Assembly: GCF_900115975.1 (NCBI RefSeq) | Contig: NZ_FOYM01000018.1 | Span: 17,387 to 81,386, forward strand | DNA length: 64,000 nucleotides | From: Desulfoscipio geothermicus DSM 3669 | GTDB taxonomy: Bacteria; Bacillota; Desulfotomaculia; Desulfotomaculales; Desulfallaceae | Direction of reading: 5' to 3' | Part shown: positions 43,824 through 53,857 of the stretch, piece by piece | Layout of the letters: the number at the start of each line of letters is the position of its first letter | Numbering within the stretch: the stretch's first letter is position 1 | Program-made: the position numbers and the translations under genes | The notes under the pieces: model-generated | What the model was told of the DNA's origin: nothing | What the model saw: only the letters and a program-made list of their open reading frames with translations | The model's database searches: none

Positions 43824-44888
43824 ATGGGCATAAAGAAAACGGTAAACAGCGCCAGAAGCGGCTGGATGGGAGCGGGCGCCCCGGAAGGGGATATCGTGGT
43901 CAGCAGCCGCATCAGGATTGCCCGTAATTTGCACGGCTACTCCTTTCCGCACCTGCTGGACCGGGAAAAGGCTGAACAGGTCATCCATGCGGTCCAGTTG
44001 GCCCTGGAAAACGGGGAACTTGTGAAGCAGGCGGGCATCCTCGAGATGAACCGCATGGCGGAATTAAGCCCTGTGGAAAGACAAATACTAGTGGAAAAGC
44101 ACTTGATCAGCCCCAATTTGCTGGAGGAACATGAGAAAAAAGCCGTGGCCTTGCGGGATGATGAACTGGTCAGCATCATGGTCAATGAAGAAGACCATTT
44201 GCGTATCCAGTGTTTGCTGCCGGGACTGCAGTTGGAAAAGGCCTGGGAAATGGCTGACAAGATTGACGATGGTCTGGAAAAGACGCTGGACTACGCCTTT
44301 TCCAGTAAATATGGCTACCTGACCGCCTGTCCCACCAATGCCGGCACGGGTTTGCGGGCGTCGGTAATGCTGCACCTGCCCGGCCTGGTGCTGGTGGACC
44401 AGATCAGGGGAGTGCTGGCCTCCATTTCCAAGTTGGGATTTACGGTACGGGGCCTGTATGGCGAGGGCACAGAGGCCTTGGGCAACCTGTTCCAACTCAG
44501 TAACCAGGTAACCCTGGGACATTCGGAGGAAGAAATAATCAGCAGTCTCAATTCCATCACCGGGCAGTTGCTGGCCCGGGAGCGGGAGGCCCGCAAGGCC
44601 TTGCTGCAGCAACGCCGGGAACAGCTGGCGGACAGGGTGGGCCGTTCTTACGGAACCCTGATGCACGCGCACATGATGTCTTCGGAGGAAGCTATGCGCC
44701 GCATATCCGACGTGCGCTTGGGTGTAGATTTGCAGATGATAACCGGCATTGCTCCCGAGCAGTTGACGGAGTTGATGGTAATGACCCGCCCGGCATACTT
44801 GTTGAAACAGGCGCAGGGAGATTTAAGCCCCGCGCAACGGGATAATATGAGAGCAAATATTATTAGAAGTAAACTCAATCAGAGGTGA
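43824..44888 (+). CDS. mcsB: Protein-arginine kinase McsB
   Basis: A 354-residue kinase of the phosphagen-kinase fold that phosphorylates Arg on CtsR and on damaged proteins for ClpCP. Signatures: VVSSRIRIARNL (ATP site), NEEDHLRIQ (catalytic Glu), CPTNAGTGLRASV with the reactive Cys, and the C-terminal RPAYLL arginine-binding region. ATG at 43824 with GGGGGGCG upstream, 13 bases after mcsA. Confidence 0.96.
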   Translation: MGIKKTVNSARSGWMGAGAPEGDIVVSSRIRIARNLHGYSFPHLLDREKAEQVIHAVQLALENGELVKQAGILEMNRMAELSPVERQILVEKHLISPNLLEEHEKKAVALRDDELVSIMVNEEDHLRIQCLLPGLQLEKAWEMADKIDDGLEKTLDYAFSSKYGYLTACPTNAGTGLRASVMLHLPGLVLVDQIRGVLASISKLGFTVRGLYGEGTEALGNLFQLSNQVTLGHSEEEIISSLNSITGQLLAREREARKALLQQRREQLADRVGRSYGTLMHAHMMSSEEAMRRISDVRLGVDLQMITGIAPEQLTELMVMTRPAYLLKQAQGDLSPAQRDNMRANIIRSKLNQR

Positions 44889-44894
44889 TAAAAG

Positions 44895-47342
44895 ATGTTG
44901 TTCGGTAGGTTTACACAACGGGCACAAAAGGTGCTCATGCTGGCACAAGAAGAGGCCAGGCAGTTGAATCATCCATATGTGGGCACTGAGCATATATTGT
45001 TGGGATTGATCAGCGAGGGCGAGGGTGTGGCCGCCAAGGCTCTGGCCGGGCTGGGCATTCAAGCCGATAAGGTGCGCGAATTAGTGCTCCAGTCCATCGG
45101 CAAGGGGGAGGAAGCCCCCCGGGAAATGGCCCTTACCCCGCGGGTGAAAAGGGTGCTGGAACTGTCCGTGGATGAGGCCCGCCGTATGGGAACCAATTAC
45201 GTGGGCACCGAACATTTATTGCTGGGCCTGATCCGGGAAGGCGAAGGCGTAGCCGCCCGGGTGCTGGCTGCGCTGGGCGTGGATCAGGACAAGGTGCGCC
45301 AATTGGTGATCCAGATGCTGGGCGGTGCCGGCGGGGCGCCGCAGGGGCAGCCGAACCAGCCGGGTTGCGCCGGTGGCGCCTGTGGCAGCAAGACGGTCAC
45401 CCTGGACCAGTTCGGACGGGACCTGACGGCCATGGCCCGGGATGATAAACTGGATCCCGTGGTGGGGCGGGAAAAAGAAATCGAGCGGGTAGTGCAGATT
45501 TTAAGCCGCCGCACCAAAAACAATCCCGTGCTCATCGGCGACCCCGGTGTGGGCAAAACGGCCGTGGTGGAGGGCCTGGCCCAGCGCATCGTGGCCGGCA
45601 ACGTGCCCGAGGTGCTGCTCAACAAGCGCCTGGTTACCCTGGACCTGGCTTCCCTGGTGGCCGGAACCAAGTACCGGGGCGAGTTCGAGGACCGGTTGAA
45701 AAAGGTAGTGGAGGAAATCACCCGGGAGAAAAATATAATTGTTTTTATTGACGAACTGCACACCATCATCGGTGCCGGAGCGGCGGAGGGGGCCATTGAC
45801 GCCGCCAATATATTAAAGCCGGCCCTGGCCAGGGGTGAACTGCAGTGCATTGGGGCCACCACCCTGGATGAATACAGAAAGCACATCGAGCGCGATTCCG
45901 CCCTGGAGCGCCGCTTCCAACCCATTACCGTGGAAGAACCCACCGTGGAGGAAACGGTGGAAATACTAAAAGGGCTGCGCGACAAGTATGAGGCTCATCA
46001 CCGGGTGCGGATCAGTGACGCGGCCCTGACGGCGGCGGCTCGGCTGAGCGACCGGTACATTACCGACCGGTTCCTTCCGGATAAAGCCATTGACCTGATG
46101 GATGAAGCGGGCTCCCGGGTTAGGCTGCGGGCCTTTACTGCGCCGCCGGACGTGAAAGACCTGGAGCAGCGTATTGAAGAAGTACGCAAGGAAAAGGAAG
46201 CTGCCGTAAATAACCAGGAATTTGAAAAGGCGGCCCAGTTGCGGGATGAAGAGAGCAAGCTGCGGGAGGAACTGGAAACCCGGCGTTCTGACTGGCAGCA
46301 GAAAAAAGGCGGCGAGGAACTGGAAGTGGCCGAGGAGGACATCGCCCAGGTTGTGGCCAGTTGGACCGGCATTCCGGTGCGCAAGCTGGCCGAGGAAGAA
46401 TCCGAACGCCTGCTGCGTATGGAAGAAATACTGCACCAGCGGGTGATCGGCCAGGATGAGGCGGTCAGAGCGGTATCCCGGGCCATCCGCCGGGCCCGCG
46501 CGGGCCTCAAGGATCCCAAGCGGCCCATCGGCTCGTTCATCTTCCTCGGGCCCACCGGGGTGGGTAAAACTGAACTGGCCAGGGCGCTGGCCGAGGCCAT
46601 GTTCGGCGACGAGGACGCCATGGTGCGCATCGATATGAGCGAATACATGGAGAAGCACGCTGTCAGCCGGCTGGTGGGCGCGCCCCCGGGATACGTGGGC
46701 TATGATGAAGGCGGCCAGCTTACCGAGGCCGTGCGGCGCAAACCATATTCAGTGGTGCTGCTGGATGAGATTGAAAAGGCGCATCCGGATGTGTTCAACA
46801 TCCTGCTGCAGGTGCTGGAGGACGGCCGGCTTACTGACGCCAAGGGCCGTACGGTTGACTTTCGCAATACCGTCATCATCATGACCTCCAACGTGGGCGT
46901 GGACTTGATCAGGCGGGAGACCAGGCTGGGCTTCAAAGACGAGGAAGGGCAGGAAACCGGTTATGAGACCATGAAGAAAAAAGTAACCGATGAACTGCGC
47001 CGCGCCTTCCGGCCCGAGTTTCTCAACCGTATTGACGAAATTATTGTCTTCCATTCCTTGAGCCAGGAGCATATTAAGGATATTGTGGGCCTCATGGTGC
47101 AGGAAGTGGCCAAACGGCTGGCTGATAACGACATTGCCATCGAGGTTTCCGAAGCGGCCAAGGAATACCTGGCCAGGGAAGGCTTCGACGAGAATTACGG
47201 CGCCAGACCGCTGCGCCGGGCCATTCAAAAGGAAATTGAAGACCGCTTGTCCGAGGAAATGCTTCGCGGCACCTTCAAACGCGGCGACCGCGTGCGCATT
47301 GACAAAGAAGCCGACGGCGGCCTGCAGGTGGAAAAAATATAA
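44895..47342 (+). CDS. clpC: ClpC ATPase
   Basis: An 815-residue Hsp100 unfoldase for ClpP. Two N-terminal repeats (about 5-145) precede AAA domain 1 with Walker [16 protein letters not shown] and Walker [13 protein letters not shown]-type linker follows (about 415-450), then AAA domain 2 with Walker [16 protein letters not shown], Walker [10 protein letters not shown], and a ClpP-binding loop region. Starts six bases after mcsB. Regulated by CtsR in relatives. Confidence 0.97.
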   Translation: MLFGRFTQRAQKVLMLAQEEARQLNHPYVGTEHILLGLISEGEGVAAKALAGLGIQADKVRELVLQSIGKGEEAPREMALTPRVKRVLELSVDEARRMGTNYVGTEHLLLGLIREGEGVAARVLAALGVDQDKVRQLVIQMLGGAGGAPQGQPNQPGCAGGACGSKTVTLDQFGRDLTAMARDDKLDPVVGREKEIERVVQILSRRTKNNPVLIGDPGVGKTAVVEGLAQRIVAGNVPEVLLNKRLVTLDLASLVAGTKYRGEFEDRLKKVVEEITREKNIIVFIDELHTIIGAGAAEGAIDAANILKPALARGELQCIGATTLDEYRKHIERDSALERRFQPITVEEPTVEETVEILKGLRDKYEAHHRVRISDAALTAAARLSDRYITDRFLPDKAIDLMDEAGSRVRLRAFTAPPDVKDLEQRIEEVRKEKEAAVNNQEFEKAAQLRDEESKLREELETRRSDWQQKKGGEELEVAEEDIAQVVASWTGIPVRKLAEEESERLLRMEEILHQRVIGQDEAVRAVSRAIRRARAGLKDPKRPIGSFIFLGPTGVGKTELARALAEAMFGDEDAMVRIDMSEYMEKHAVSRLVGAPPGYVGYDEGGQLTEAVRRKPYSVVLLDEIEKAHPDVFNILLQVLEDGRLTDAKGRTVDFRNTVIIMTSNVGVDLIRRETRLGFKDEEGQETGYETMKKKVTDELRRAFRPEFLNRIDEIIVFHSLSQEHIKDIVGLMVQEVAKRLADNDIAIEVSEAAKEYLAREGFDENYGARPLRRAIQKEIEDRLSEEMLRGTFKRGDRVRIDKEADGGLQVEKI

Positions 47343-47353
47343 CGGTTTGGTTT

Positions 47354-47397
47354 AAAACCGGGCAAGAAGTAAACTTTGCTTCCTGCCCGGTTTTTTC
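47354..47397 (+). terminator. Terminator of the ctsR operon
   Basis: AAACCGGGCA and TGCCCGGTTTTTT pair around AGAAGTAAACTTTGCTTCC, which itself forms an inner stem. Confidence 0.85.
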
Positions 47398-47416
47398 CTT
47401 TGTTAAGTATACCAAA

Positions 47417-47545
47417 AAGGAGGCAAAAAAGGGGACTGGCTCCATTTTCGTTTTTTGAAAATGGTGCCTGTCCCCTTTTTTGCTTGGCTCCATTTTCGTT
47501 TTTTGAAAATGGTGCCTGTCCCCTTTTTTTGCCTGGCTCCATTTT
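47417..47545. repeat. Tandem REP-like palindromes, GGGGACTGGC family
   Basis: AAAAAAGGGGACTGGCTCC opens the element. CATTTTCGTTTTTTGAAAATGGTG and GCCTGTCCCCTTTTTT occur twice in tandem. Confidence 0.75.
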
Positions 47546-47625
47546 GGTACATGTTCATACTCTTTATAAAGCATGATTTATTGTGCTATAATATAACAAT
47601 ATAATTATCCTCGGGAGTATTTGCC

Positions 47626-48975
47626 ATGCCTGCAAAAAAAACCGGTTATTACTGCAACATATGCGGGCACTTTACCTCCCGCTGGCTCGGGCGCTGCGCC
47701 GGGTGCGGTGCGTGGAACAGCTACGTGGAGGAAGTGGTCGCCCCCGGACGCGCCGGTCGGGGAAGCGGCGGTCGGGAACGCCCGCGATCGGTAACCGAGG
47801 TGTCGCCGTTGGATAATGAACGCTGCTCCACCGGCATGACGGAGTTGGACCGGGTACTGGGCGGCGGAGTAGTGCCCGGTTCCCTGGTATTGCTGGGAGG
47901 CGATCCGGGCATAGGCAAGTCCACCTTGCTGTTGCAGGTGGCGGGGGCGGTAAGTTCCAGCGGCCGCCGGGTACTTTACGTGTCCGGGGAAGAGTCCCCC
48001 CGCCAGATTAAACTACGGGCGGACCGGCTTGGTACAAGCAATTCCGAGTTATATCTGTATACGGAAACCGACCTGGAAGCCGTGGATGGGCAGGTGGCGG
48101 AGATAAACCCCGCGCTGTTGGTGGTGGACTCCATCCAGACCATGTATTTGCCGGACGTTACTTCAGCCCCCGGCAGCGTGAGCCAGGTACGGGAATGCAC
48201 AGCCCGCCTCATGCGCCTGGCCAAGGACCGTTCCGTTTCTGTTTTTGTGGTGGGACATGTTACCAAGGAGGGTACCATTGCCGGGCCCCGGGTTATGGAA
48301 CACATGGTGGACGCGGTGCTGTATATCGAAGGGGAACGTCACCAGTCATTTCGCATCCTGCGTGGCGTAAAAAACCGCTTCGGTTCCACCAATGAGATCG
48401 GGGTTTTTGAGATGTCCGGCGCCGGGCTGCACGAAATAGCCAATCCTTCCTCCTTTTTCTTGATGGACCATGCTTACCGGGACGTGGCCGGAACAGTGGT
48501 GGTGCCTACGCTGGAAGGTACCCGGCCGCTTTTGGTGGAAATTCAGGCCCTGGTCTGCCCGACGTCATTCGGGGTGCCCAGGCGCATGACTGCCGGGGTG
48601 GACCATAACCGGGTGGCCCTGATTATGGCGGTGCTGGAAAAACGGCTGGGGTTGATGCTGGGCAATTACGACGCCTATGTCAACGTGGTAGGTGGCGTAA
48701 AAATCGATGAACCTGCTGCGGATTTGGGCATAGCTGCGGCCATTGCCTCCAGTTTTCGGGACCGCCCCATGGACGGCCGCACGGTGGTAATGGGGGAGTT
48801 GGGTTTGACCGGAGAACTCAGGCCCGTCACCGCTGCAGATAAAAGAATTCGGGAGGCCGCCCAGCTGGGATTTGGCCGCTGCGTGGCGCCCCGGCAAAAG
48901 GGTTTGCCGGAACTGGACGGAATTCAAGTATTGGAAGCCGCTACGCTGTCGGAAGCGCTTGATTTAGTGTTTTAA
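47626..48975 (+). CDS. radA: DNA repair protein RadA
   Basis: A 449-residue RecA-like branch-migration ATPase. The zinc finger CNICG...CAGCG is at about residues 9-28, Walker A GGDPGIGKSTLLLQ near 88, the RadA-specific KNRFGS motif near 245, and a Lon-protease-like C-terminal domain ends at 449. ATG start. Upstream of disA, 58 bases apart, as in many Firmicutes. Confidence 0.97.
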   Translation: MPAKKTGYYCNICGHFTSRWLGRCAGCGAWNSYVEEVVAPGRAGRGSGGRERPRSVTEVSPLDNERCSTGMTELDRVLGGGVVPGSLVLLGGDPGIGKSTLLLQVAGAVSSSGRRVLYVSGEESPRQIKLRADRLGTSNSELYLYTETDLEAVDGQVAEINPALLVVDSIQTMYLPDVTSAPGSVSQVRECTARLMRLAKDRSVSVFVVGHVTKEGTIAGPRVMEHMVDAVLYIEGERHQSFRILRGVKNRFGSTNEIGVFEMSGAGLHEIANPSSFFLMDHAYRDVAGTVVVPTLEGTRPLLVEIQALVCPTSFGVPRRMTAGVDHNRVALIMAVLEKRLGLMLGNYDAYVNVVGGVKIDEPAADLGIAAAIASSFRDRPMDGRTVVMGELGLTGELRPVTAADKRIREAAQLGFGRCVAPRQKGLPELDGIQVLEAATLSEALDLVF

Positions 48976-49032
48976 ATGACGACACTCCGGCATAGCGTGT
49001 TTAATAATCGAGGGTAACATAAAGGAGGAACA

Positions 49033-50094
49033 ATGGAAGACAGGTTGCTGGATGTTCTGCGAATAGTTGCACCGGGCACGCCGCTGCGGGAAGGAATGGA
49101 AAATATATTACGGGCCAAGACAGGCGGCCTGCTGGTAATTGGCGACGGCCCCGAGGTTATGGAGTTAGCGGAAGGCGGTTTTGCCGTAGATGCCGAATTT
49201 ACCCCGGCCAACCTTTACGAACTGGCCAAAATGGACGGGGCCATCATTATCAGTGAGGACGTGAAACGCATCATTGCCGCCAACACGCAGTTAATCCCCA
49301 ATTTAAGCATTCCTTCCAGCGAGACGGGTATCCGGCACCGCACAGCGGAACGGGTGGCCAAACAAACCGGTTACCTGGTCATTTCCATCTCGCAACGGCG
49401 GAGTGTCATTACCATATATAAAGGCAATCTCAAATATGTATTGAGGGAATTGGGGGTCATTATCACCAAGGCCAACCAGGCCATGCAAACTCTGGAAAAG
49501 TACCGCAATGTGCTAAACCGCGTGGTGGCTAATTTGAGCATCCTGGAGTTTGCGGAAGCCGTGACCCTGTATGATGTTGCAAAAGCCATTCAGCGCACGG
49601 AAATGGTATTAAGGATAGCCAGTGAGATCAGGCGTTACATTTGCGAACTGGGCACCGAGGGCCGGCTTATTACCATGCAGTTGGAAGAGTTGGTGGTCAA
49701 TGTGGAGGACGAGGGACTGCTGATGGTTCAGGATTATGCTGCCTTAAGCGGTGAAAAACCGCCGGAAAGCGTCATGGCCATGATTAGCAGCTGGCCGGCC
49801 GAGGATCTGCTGGACCTCACTTTGATTGCCCGTGCGCTCGGTTACCCCGGTAGTGCCAGCATTTTGGACCAGGGAGTGGCGCCCCGGGGTTACCGCATAC
49901 TACAAAAGATCCCCCGGCTACCCTTGCAGGTGGTGGAAAACCTGGTGCGGGAGTTTGGCTCGCTACGCAAGGTGCTGGGGGCCACCATTGAGGAACTGGA
50001 TGCCGTGGAGGGTATCGGAGAGGTGCGGGCGCGTTCTATCAAAGAGGGCCTGCAGCGGTACCGCGACCAGCTTACCCAGGAGCGACATGTGTAA
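49033..50094 (+). CDS. disA: DisA diadenylate cyclase / DNA integrity scanner
   Basis: A 353-residue octameric enzyme making c-di-AMP from ATP while scanning DNA. The DAC domain has the DGA motif in KMDGAIIISED and the RHR motif in GIRHRTAERVAK. A helical linker is followed by a C-terminal HhH DNA-binding domain (ATIEELDAVEGIGEVRARSI). ATG with AAAGGAGG. So the organism signals with c-di-AMP. The stop abuts a REP-like palindrome. Confidence 0.97.
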   Translation: MEDRLLDVLRIVAPGTPLREGMENILRAKTGGLLVIGDGPEVMELAEGGFAVDAEFTPANLYELAKMDGAIIISEDVKRIIAANTQLIPNLSIPSSETGIRHRTAERVAKQTGYLVISISQRRSVITIYKGNLKYVLRELGVIITKANQAMQTLEKYRNVLNRVVANLSILEFAEAVTLYDVAKAIQRTEMVLRIASEIRRYICELGTEGRLITMQLEELVVNVEDEGLLMVQDYAALSGEKPPESVMAMISSWPAEDLLDLTLIARALGYPGSASILDQGVAPRGYRILQKIPRLPLQVVENLVREFGSLRKVLGATIEELDAVEGIGEVRARSIKEGLQRYRDQLTQERHV

Positions 50095-50150
50095 AAAAGG
50101 GACAGGCACTGGTTAGTTTTGTGAATCGGTGCCTGTCCCCTTTTACCGGT
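50095..50150. repeat. REP-like palindrome, GGGGACAGGC family
   Basis: AAAAAAGGGACAGGCAC faces GGTGCCTGTCCCCTTTT with loop TGGTTAGTTTTGTGAATC, immediately after disA; a further GGTGCCTGTCCTG follows. Confidence 0.7.
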
Positions 50151-50159
50151 GCCTGTCCT

Positions 50160-50600
50160 GAAAAATAGTATCTTCCTTTTAGGACCGGTGGTCCCCGCTG
50201 CGTTCCCACTTCATTCTATGCCTTGCCATGTTTATGGCAAGGGCTAAGGTTTGAAGTATTAAAAAGCGCGCGATTAAGGGAGCTGATTTAATGCGCGCTT
50301 TTTAAAGAACTCCCGCGCGTGATGCGCACCAGCGGCTACTAGTTGGGGACATACCTCCGACCCCAAAGCCAATCCCCGAAGAGGAGGTGTGTCCCCTTTC
50401 CTATTTCCGAAACCGGACCGGCTTCAATTCGCCGTGCATCTTGCTTATGCCCTGCGGGTATGCCCGGAACGGGTAGCCGCTCGTCCGGTTTCACAGCCTC
50501 GCTGCGCAGGGTGCTTACCGGTGCTCCGGGACGTCACTTGCGGGGAACTGCCGGCCCCCCACACCGCTTTTTCATTCCCTGATGGTGCCGCGCAGGCGGC
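50160..50600. repeat. 0.4-kb dispersed repeat, copy A
   Basis: Blocks such as GATGCGCACCAGCGGCT, GGGGACATACCTCCGACCC, CCTATTTCCGAAACCGGACC and CGTCACTTGCGGGGA recur in the same order but on the other strand at 61900-62340. Copy A alone has inserts with hairpins (CCTTGCCAT/ATGGCAAGG 50221-50242; AAAAAGCGCGC/GCGCGCTTTTT 50261-50303). No convincing protein is encoded. Confidence 0.7.
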
Positions 50601-50737
50601 AGGCATGGGCGTTTGTCCCTTTTTTATTGTCTTTCTTATTTTTACGTAAATATGTAATTAATGTAATTGCAGCGATAAAGGAAAATCGACTGCCGTTGTT
50701 GAATATCTATAATTATAAAGAAGCTTGCGCTAAAGAT

Positions 50738-51136
50738 TTACGCCAGGTTGTATATACCCAGGGTTTTAAGTTTTTTCTGTTCCTTGATTAATATGTCGTA
50801 CATGTTCAGGTCGAGCAAATTGCACAGGGCGGCCATGTAAAAAAGGGTGCGCCCCATTTCCAGTTCCAGTGCTTCCCGGCACGATTCACACAATTCACCA
50901 TCCAGGTGTGAATCCAGGTACTTTTTCAGTTCCTCCAGGGTTGATCCGGAGGGAATTTGCTTTTTATTGGCATTTATTTTTAAACACCCACAGCCGGTAA
51001 CTGATTTGATGATGGCCCGGTTCATTCTGGCGTTGGTTTCCTGCGATTTTGCCAGAAGATCCAGGATGCTCCGGTTGTAGAGCAGTAATTCAGAAACCGT
51101 ATGTTGAAATTCATCGTAGATAATATCTTTGAGCAA
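50738..51136 (-). CDS. Conserved-looking protein of unknown function
   Basis: A 132-residue mostly helical protein: QHTVSELLLYNRSILDLLAK, then SVTGCGCLKINA and LCESCREALELEMGRTLFYM. The CxC and CxxC pairs could bind metal. It resembles short MazG/pyrophosphohydrolase-like or helper proteins found near carD in Peptococcaceae, but I do not assign a family. It is divergent from carD. Confidence 0.7.
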   Translation of the reverse strand: MLKDIIYDEFQHTVSELLLYNRSILDLLAKSQETNARMNRAIIKSVTGCGCLKINANKKQIPSGSTLEELKKYLDSHLDGELCESCREALELEMGRTLFYMAALCNLLDLNMYDILIKEQKKLKTLGIYNLA

Positions 51137-51229
51137 ACGGTTTCACCATCCTTTATGATTTTAAAACCTTGCAGTAATTATAACGGCCGGCGGCTTGTCC
51201 TGTCAAACTTTCGAATTTCAAAAATATTG

Positions 51230-51298
51230 TTGACACAATGTGCATGCTATGCTAAAATATTAGATTTCCTTGACAATATTCTGCTTCTGTGGTATATT
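51230..51298 (+). promoter_or_regulatory. Two tandem sigma-A promoters of carD
   Basis: P1: TTGACA (51230-51235), 17 bases, TAAAAT (51253-51258). P2: TTGACA (51270-51275), 17 bases, TATATT (51293-51298). Both point to carD and are 40 bases apart. Confidence 0.7.
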
Positions 51299-51329
51299 AA
51301 TTTATGAATATTGTAAGGAGGTCCGGGAA

Positions 51330-51806
51330 TTGTTTAAAATAGGAGATAAGGTTGTCTATCCCATGCATGGGGCCGGAATTATTGAGGCCATTGAGGAAAA
51401 AGAAGTTCTCGGGGAAACCAGACAGTATTACATTCTCAGGTTGCCGGTGGGGGATATGAAAGTGATGATCCCCATTACCAACTGCAAGGAAGTGGGCTTG
51501 CGCCAGGTCATAGATGGTGATGGGGTGCAACGGGTTATGGGGATTCTCAGCGAAAAGTCCACCAGCATGTCAGACAACTGGAACAGACGCTATCGGGCCA
51601 ACTTGGAAAAAATAAAAAGCGGCAACATCTATGAGGTGGCGGAAGTGGTTAGAAACCTGGTTAAAAGGGACAGAGAAAAAGGGCTTTCCTCCGGGGAGAG
51701 AAAAATGCTGGAAAATGCCCGGCAGATTTTGGTAAGCGAACTGGTGCTGGCTACGGAAATGGAAGAAGATAAAACAAAAACCATGATAGATCAGGCATTC
51801 GCCTAA
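51330..51806 (+). CDS. carD: CarD-family transcription factor
   Basis: A 158-residue CarD/CdnL regulator. The N-terminal Tudor-like RNAP-interaction domain reads FKIGDKVVYPMHGAGIIEAI, followed by a helical C-terminal domain with MSDNWNRRYRANLEKI and SSGERKMLENARQIL. It binds RNA polymerase beta and stabilises open complexes. TTG at 51330 with AAGGAGG eight bases upstream. A terminator follows at once. Confidence 0.94.
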   Translation: MFKIGDKVVYPMHGAGIIEAIEEKEVLGETRQYYILRLPVGDMKVMIPITNCKEVGLRQVIDGDGVQRVMGILSEKSTSMSDNWNRRYRANLEKIKSGNIYEVAEVVRNLVKRDREKGLSSGERKMLENARQILVSELVLATEMEEDKTKTMIDQAFA

Positions 51807-51834
51807 TACGTCAGTATAATCTGACGTATTTTTA
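51805..51834 (+). terminator. Terminator of carD
   Basis: AATACGTCAG/CTGACGTATT, a perfect 10-bp stem followed by TTTATTT. Confidence 0.85.
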
Positions 51835-51944
51835 TTTGCCGGAAAAAATCTCCAAAGGAGGTTGAAACAAACCGGGAAATCAATCATAATAGAATAAAAT
51901 ACCTATGTAAATAATAATTAACAGTAAAGGAGGTGAAACGGGAC

Positions 51945-53087
51945 ATGGTGAAAAAAATTGTCTTCATTTTTATGGTGATTTTATTTGCGGCTGCCGGGGG
52001 TTATGTAGGTTTATACCTATCTGAACTTGGTTTGCTGCCCCTGACTGAGACCATGGAAATGGGCTTCATCGGTTTAACTACCCTGGTCGGTCTGGTGGCG
52101 GGCATTTTATTGACACCCTGGCTGATTCGATTCTCCCTGTGGCTTACTGCCCTGCTGGAGCAAATGCTCAGCAAGATGCCTGTGCAGGACCTGGTTATGG
52201 GCTCGGTGGGGTTGATTATCGGACTCATAATAGCTAATTTATTAGGTCAAGTTTTTTCTTTCATGGGCTTTATCGGCATGCTGGTCCGGATAGCGGTGAC
52301 GCTTCTGCTCGGCTACCTGGGATTGGCGGTCAGCATAAAAAAACGCGAAGAAATTATGGGATTTTTCAGCAGCCTTTCCCGCCTGGGTGGTGTTAAGGAA
52401 AAGGCAACTGCGGATTGTAAGCAGCCTGGTATCCAAAAAATCCTGGATACCAGCGTGATCATTGACGGGCGCATCGCGGATCTGGCCGACAGCGGGTTTA
52501 TCGAAGGGACCCTGTTGGTGCCCGGTTTTGTGCTGGAGGAACTGCGCCATATCGCTGATTCCTCAGATTTGCTCAAGCGTAACCGGGGGCGACGCGGCCT
52601 GGATATTCTGAACAATTTGCGTAAGGGCTCTGCCGTTAAAGTGATTGTCTACGATAACACCAAAGGAATTGACGAATCTTTGGAGGTGGACACCAAGCTG
52701 GTCAAGCTGGCGCAAAAATTAAACGCAAAAATTATCACCAATGATTTCAATTTGAACAAGGTGGCCGAACTGCATGGCGTCAGGGTGCTCAACATAAATG
52801 AGCTGGCCAATGCCGTCAAGCCGGTTGTGCTGCCGGGAGAGGAAATGCTGGTGCAGGTGGTTAAAGAAGGCAAGGAACCCGGACAAGGTGTGGCCTACCT
52901 GGACGACGGGACCATGATCGTGGTGGATGGCGGTAAACGTTTCATGAACAAAACCATTACCGTGCTGGTCACCAGCGTGCTGCAAACGGCGGCGGGGCGT
53001 ATGATTTTTGCCAAACCCAAGACCGAGAACCGCAACGATGTGCAGCAGGACGCCCACCGGTACAAAGAGGTGAACGTCCTTGGGTAA
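51945..53087 (+). CDS. PIN/TRAM-domain membrane protein (YacL type)
   Basis: A 380-residue protein with four membrane helices (about 5-145) and then a PIN nuclease domain (about 165-290; acidic residues in LDTSVIIDGRIADL, EELRHIAD and ITNDFNLNK), ending in a TRAM domain (GQGVAYLDDGTMIVVDGG). A ribonuclease role is inferred from the family. ATG 51945 chosen after AAAGGAGGTG. Its end overlaps the ispD start by eight bases. Confidence 0.93.
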   Translation: MVKKIVFIFMVILFAAAGGYVGLYLSELGLLPLTETMEMGFIGLTTLVGLVAGILLTPWLIRFSLWLTALLEQMLSKMPVQDLVMGSVGLIIGLIIANLLGQVFSFMGFIGMLVRIAVTLLLGYLGLAVSIKKREEIMGFFSSLSRLGGVKEKATADCKQPGIQKILDTSVIIDGRIADLADSGFIEGTLLVPGFVLEELRHIADSSDLLKRNRGRRGLDILNNLRKGSAVKVIVYDNTKGIDESLEVDTKLVKLAQKLNAKIITNDFNLNKVAELHGVRVLNINELANAVKPVVLPGEEMLVQVVKEGKEPGQGVAYLDDGTMIVVDGGKRFMNKTITVLVTSVLQTAAGRMIFAKPKTENRNDVQQDAHRYKEVNVLG

Positions 53088-53769
53088 TTTTTACGCCGTG
53101 GTGGCTGCCGCCGGCCGGAGCACCCGGATGGGCCGGGCAGTGAACAAGCAGTTGCTCGACCTGGCCGGCCGTCCTGTGGTGGAGCATTCCCTGCGGGCAT
53201 TGCTGGCGGTGCCGGTGGACGGCATTATCCTGGTGGTCACGCCCGGCGAAGAAGCACAATTTGCCGGGGCGCTGGCAGATATATTGCAAAGAGAAAACAT
53301 TAAAATTGTACCGGGCGGCGCCAGCCGCCGCGCATCGGTCGGGCAGGGCCTCGGGGCACTGCCCGCTGACGTTGAACTGATATTGGTGCACGACGGCGCG
53401 CGTCCCCTGGCCAGGCCGGACAACATCCGGGCAGTCGCCGGGGCGGCCCGGCGCTGGGGCGCCGCCACACTGGCGGTGCCCGTAAAAGACACCGTTAAAA
53501 TGGGCAGCGCGGAAAACTTTGTGCGGGAAACCCTGCCCCGGGAAATGCTGTGGCAGGTACAAACCCCCCAGGTATTTTGCCGCGACCTGCTTATGGAGGC
53601 GCACCGGGCGGCGGCCCGGGATGGGTACGAGGGTACGGACGACGCATCCCTGGTGGAGCGCCTGGGTCGGCCCGTCAAACTGGTGCGAGGCGAATACACC
53701 AATATCAAAATCACCACCCCCGAAGACTTCGCCCTGGCCCAAATATTGATGGGGTCAGACTTAAACTAG
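53080..53769 (+). CDS. ispD: 2-C-methyl-D-erythritol 4-phosphate cytidylyltransferase
   Basis: A 229-residue MEP-pathway enzyme. CTP-binding start VVAAAGRSTRMG, then VNKQLLDLAGRPVVEHS, VHDGARPLA, AVPVKDTVK, QTPQVF and the EGTDDASLVE metal/substrate block. TTG at 53080 with GAGGTGA upstream. The last residues (MGSDLN) and the stop are encoded inside a REP-like palindrome, so the original C-terminus may have been replaced. Confidence 0.96.
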   Translation: MGNFYAVVAAAGRSTRMGRAVNKQLLDLAGRPVVEHSLRALLAVPVDGIILVVTPGEEAQFAGALADILQRENIKIVPGGASRRASVGQGLGALPADVELILVHDGARPLARPDNIRAVAGAARRWGAATLAVPVKDTVKMGSAENFVRETLPREMLWQVQTPQVFCRDLLMEAHRAAARDGYEGTDDASLVERLGRPVKLVRGEYTNIKITTPEDFALAQILMGSDLN

Positions 53770-53840
53770 TTTAAACTAACTCTTTTATTTGCATATTAAG
53801 TTTTTGTGGTTAGTTTAAATAAGTTTAAGTCTGACCCCCA
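53752..53840. repeat. REP-like palindrome, GGGTCAGAC family, over the ispD end
   Basis: GGGGTCAGACTTAAACTAG faces TAAGTTTAAGTCTGACCCC, with inner pairs GTTTAAACTAAC/GTTAGTTTAAA. It spans the ispD stop and reaches 18 bases before the ispF start. Confidence 0.8.
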
Positions 53841-53857
53841 AAGGTGAGGTGATGATT

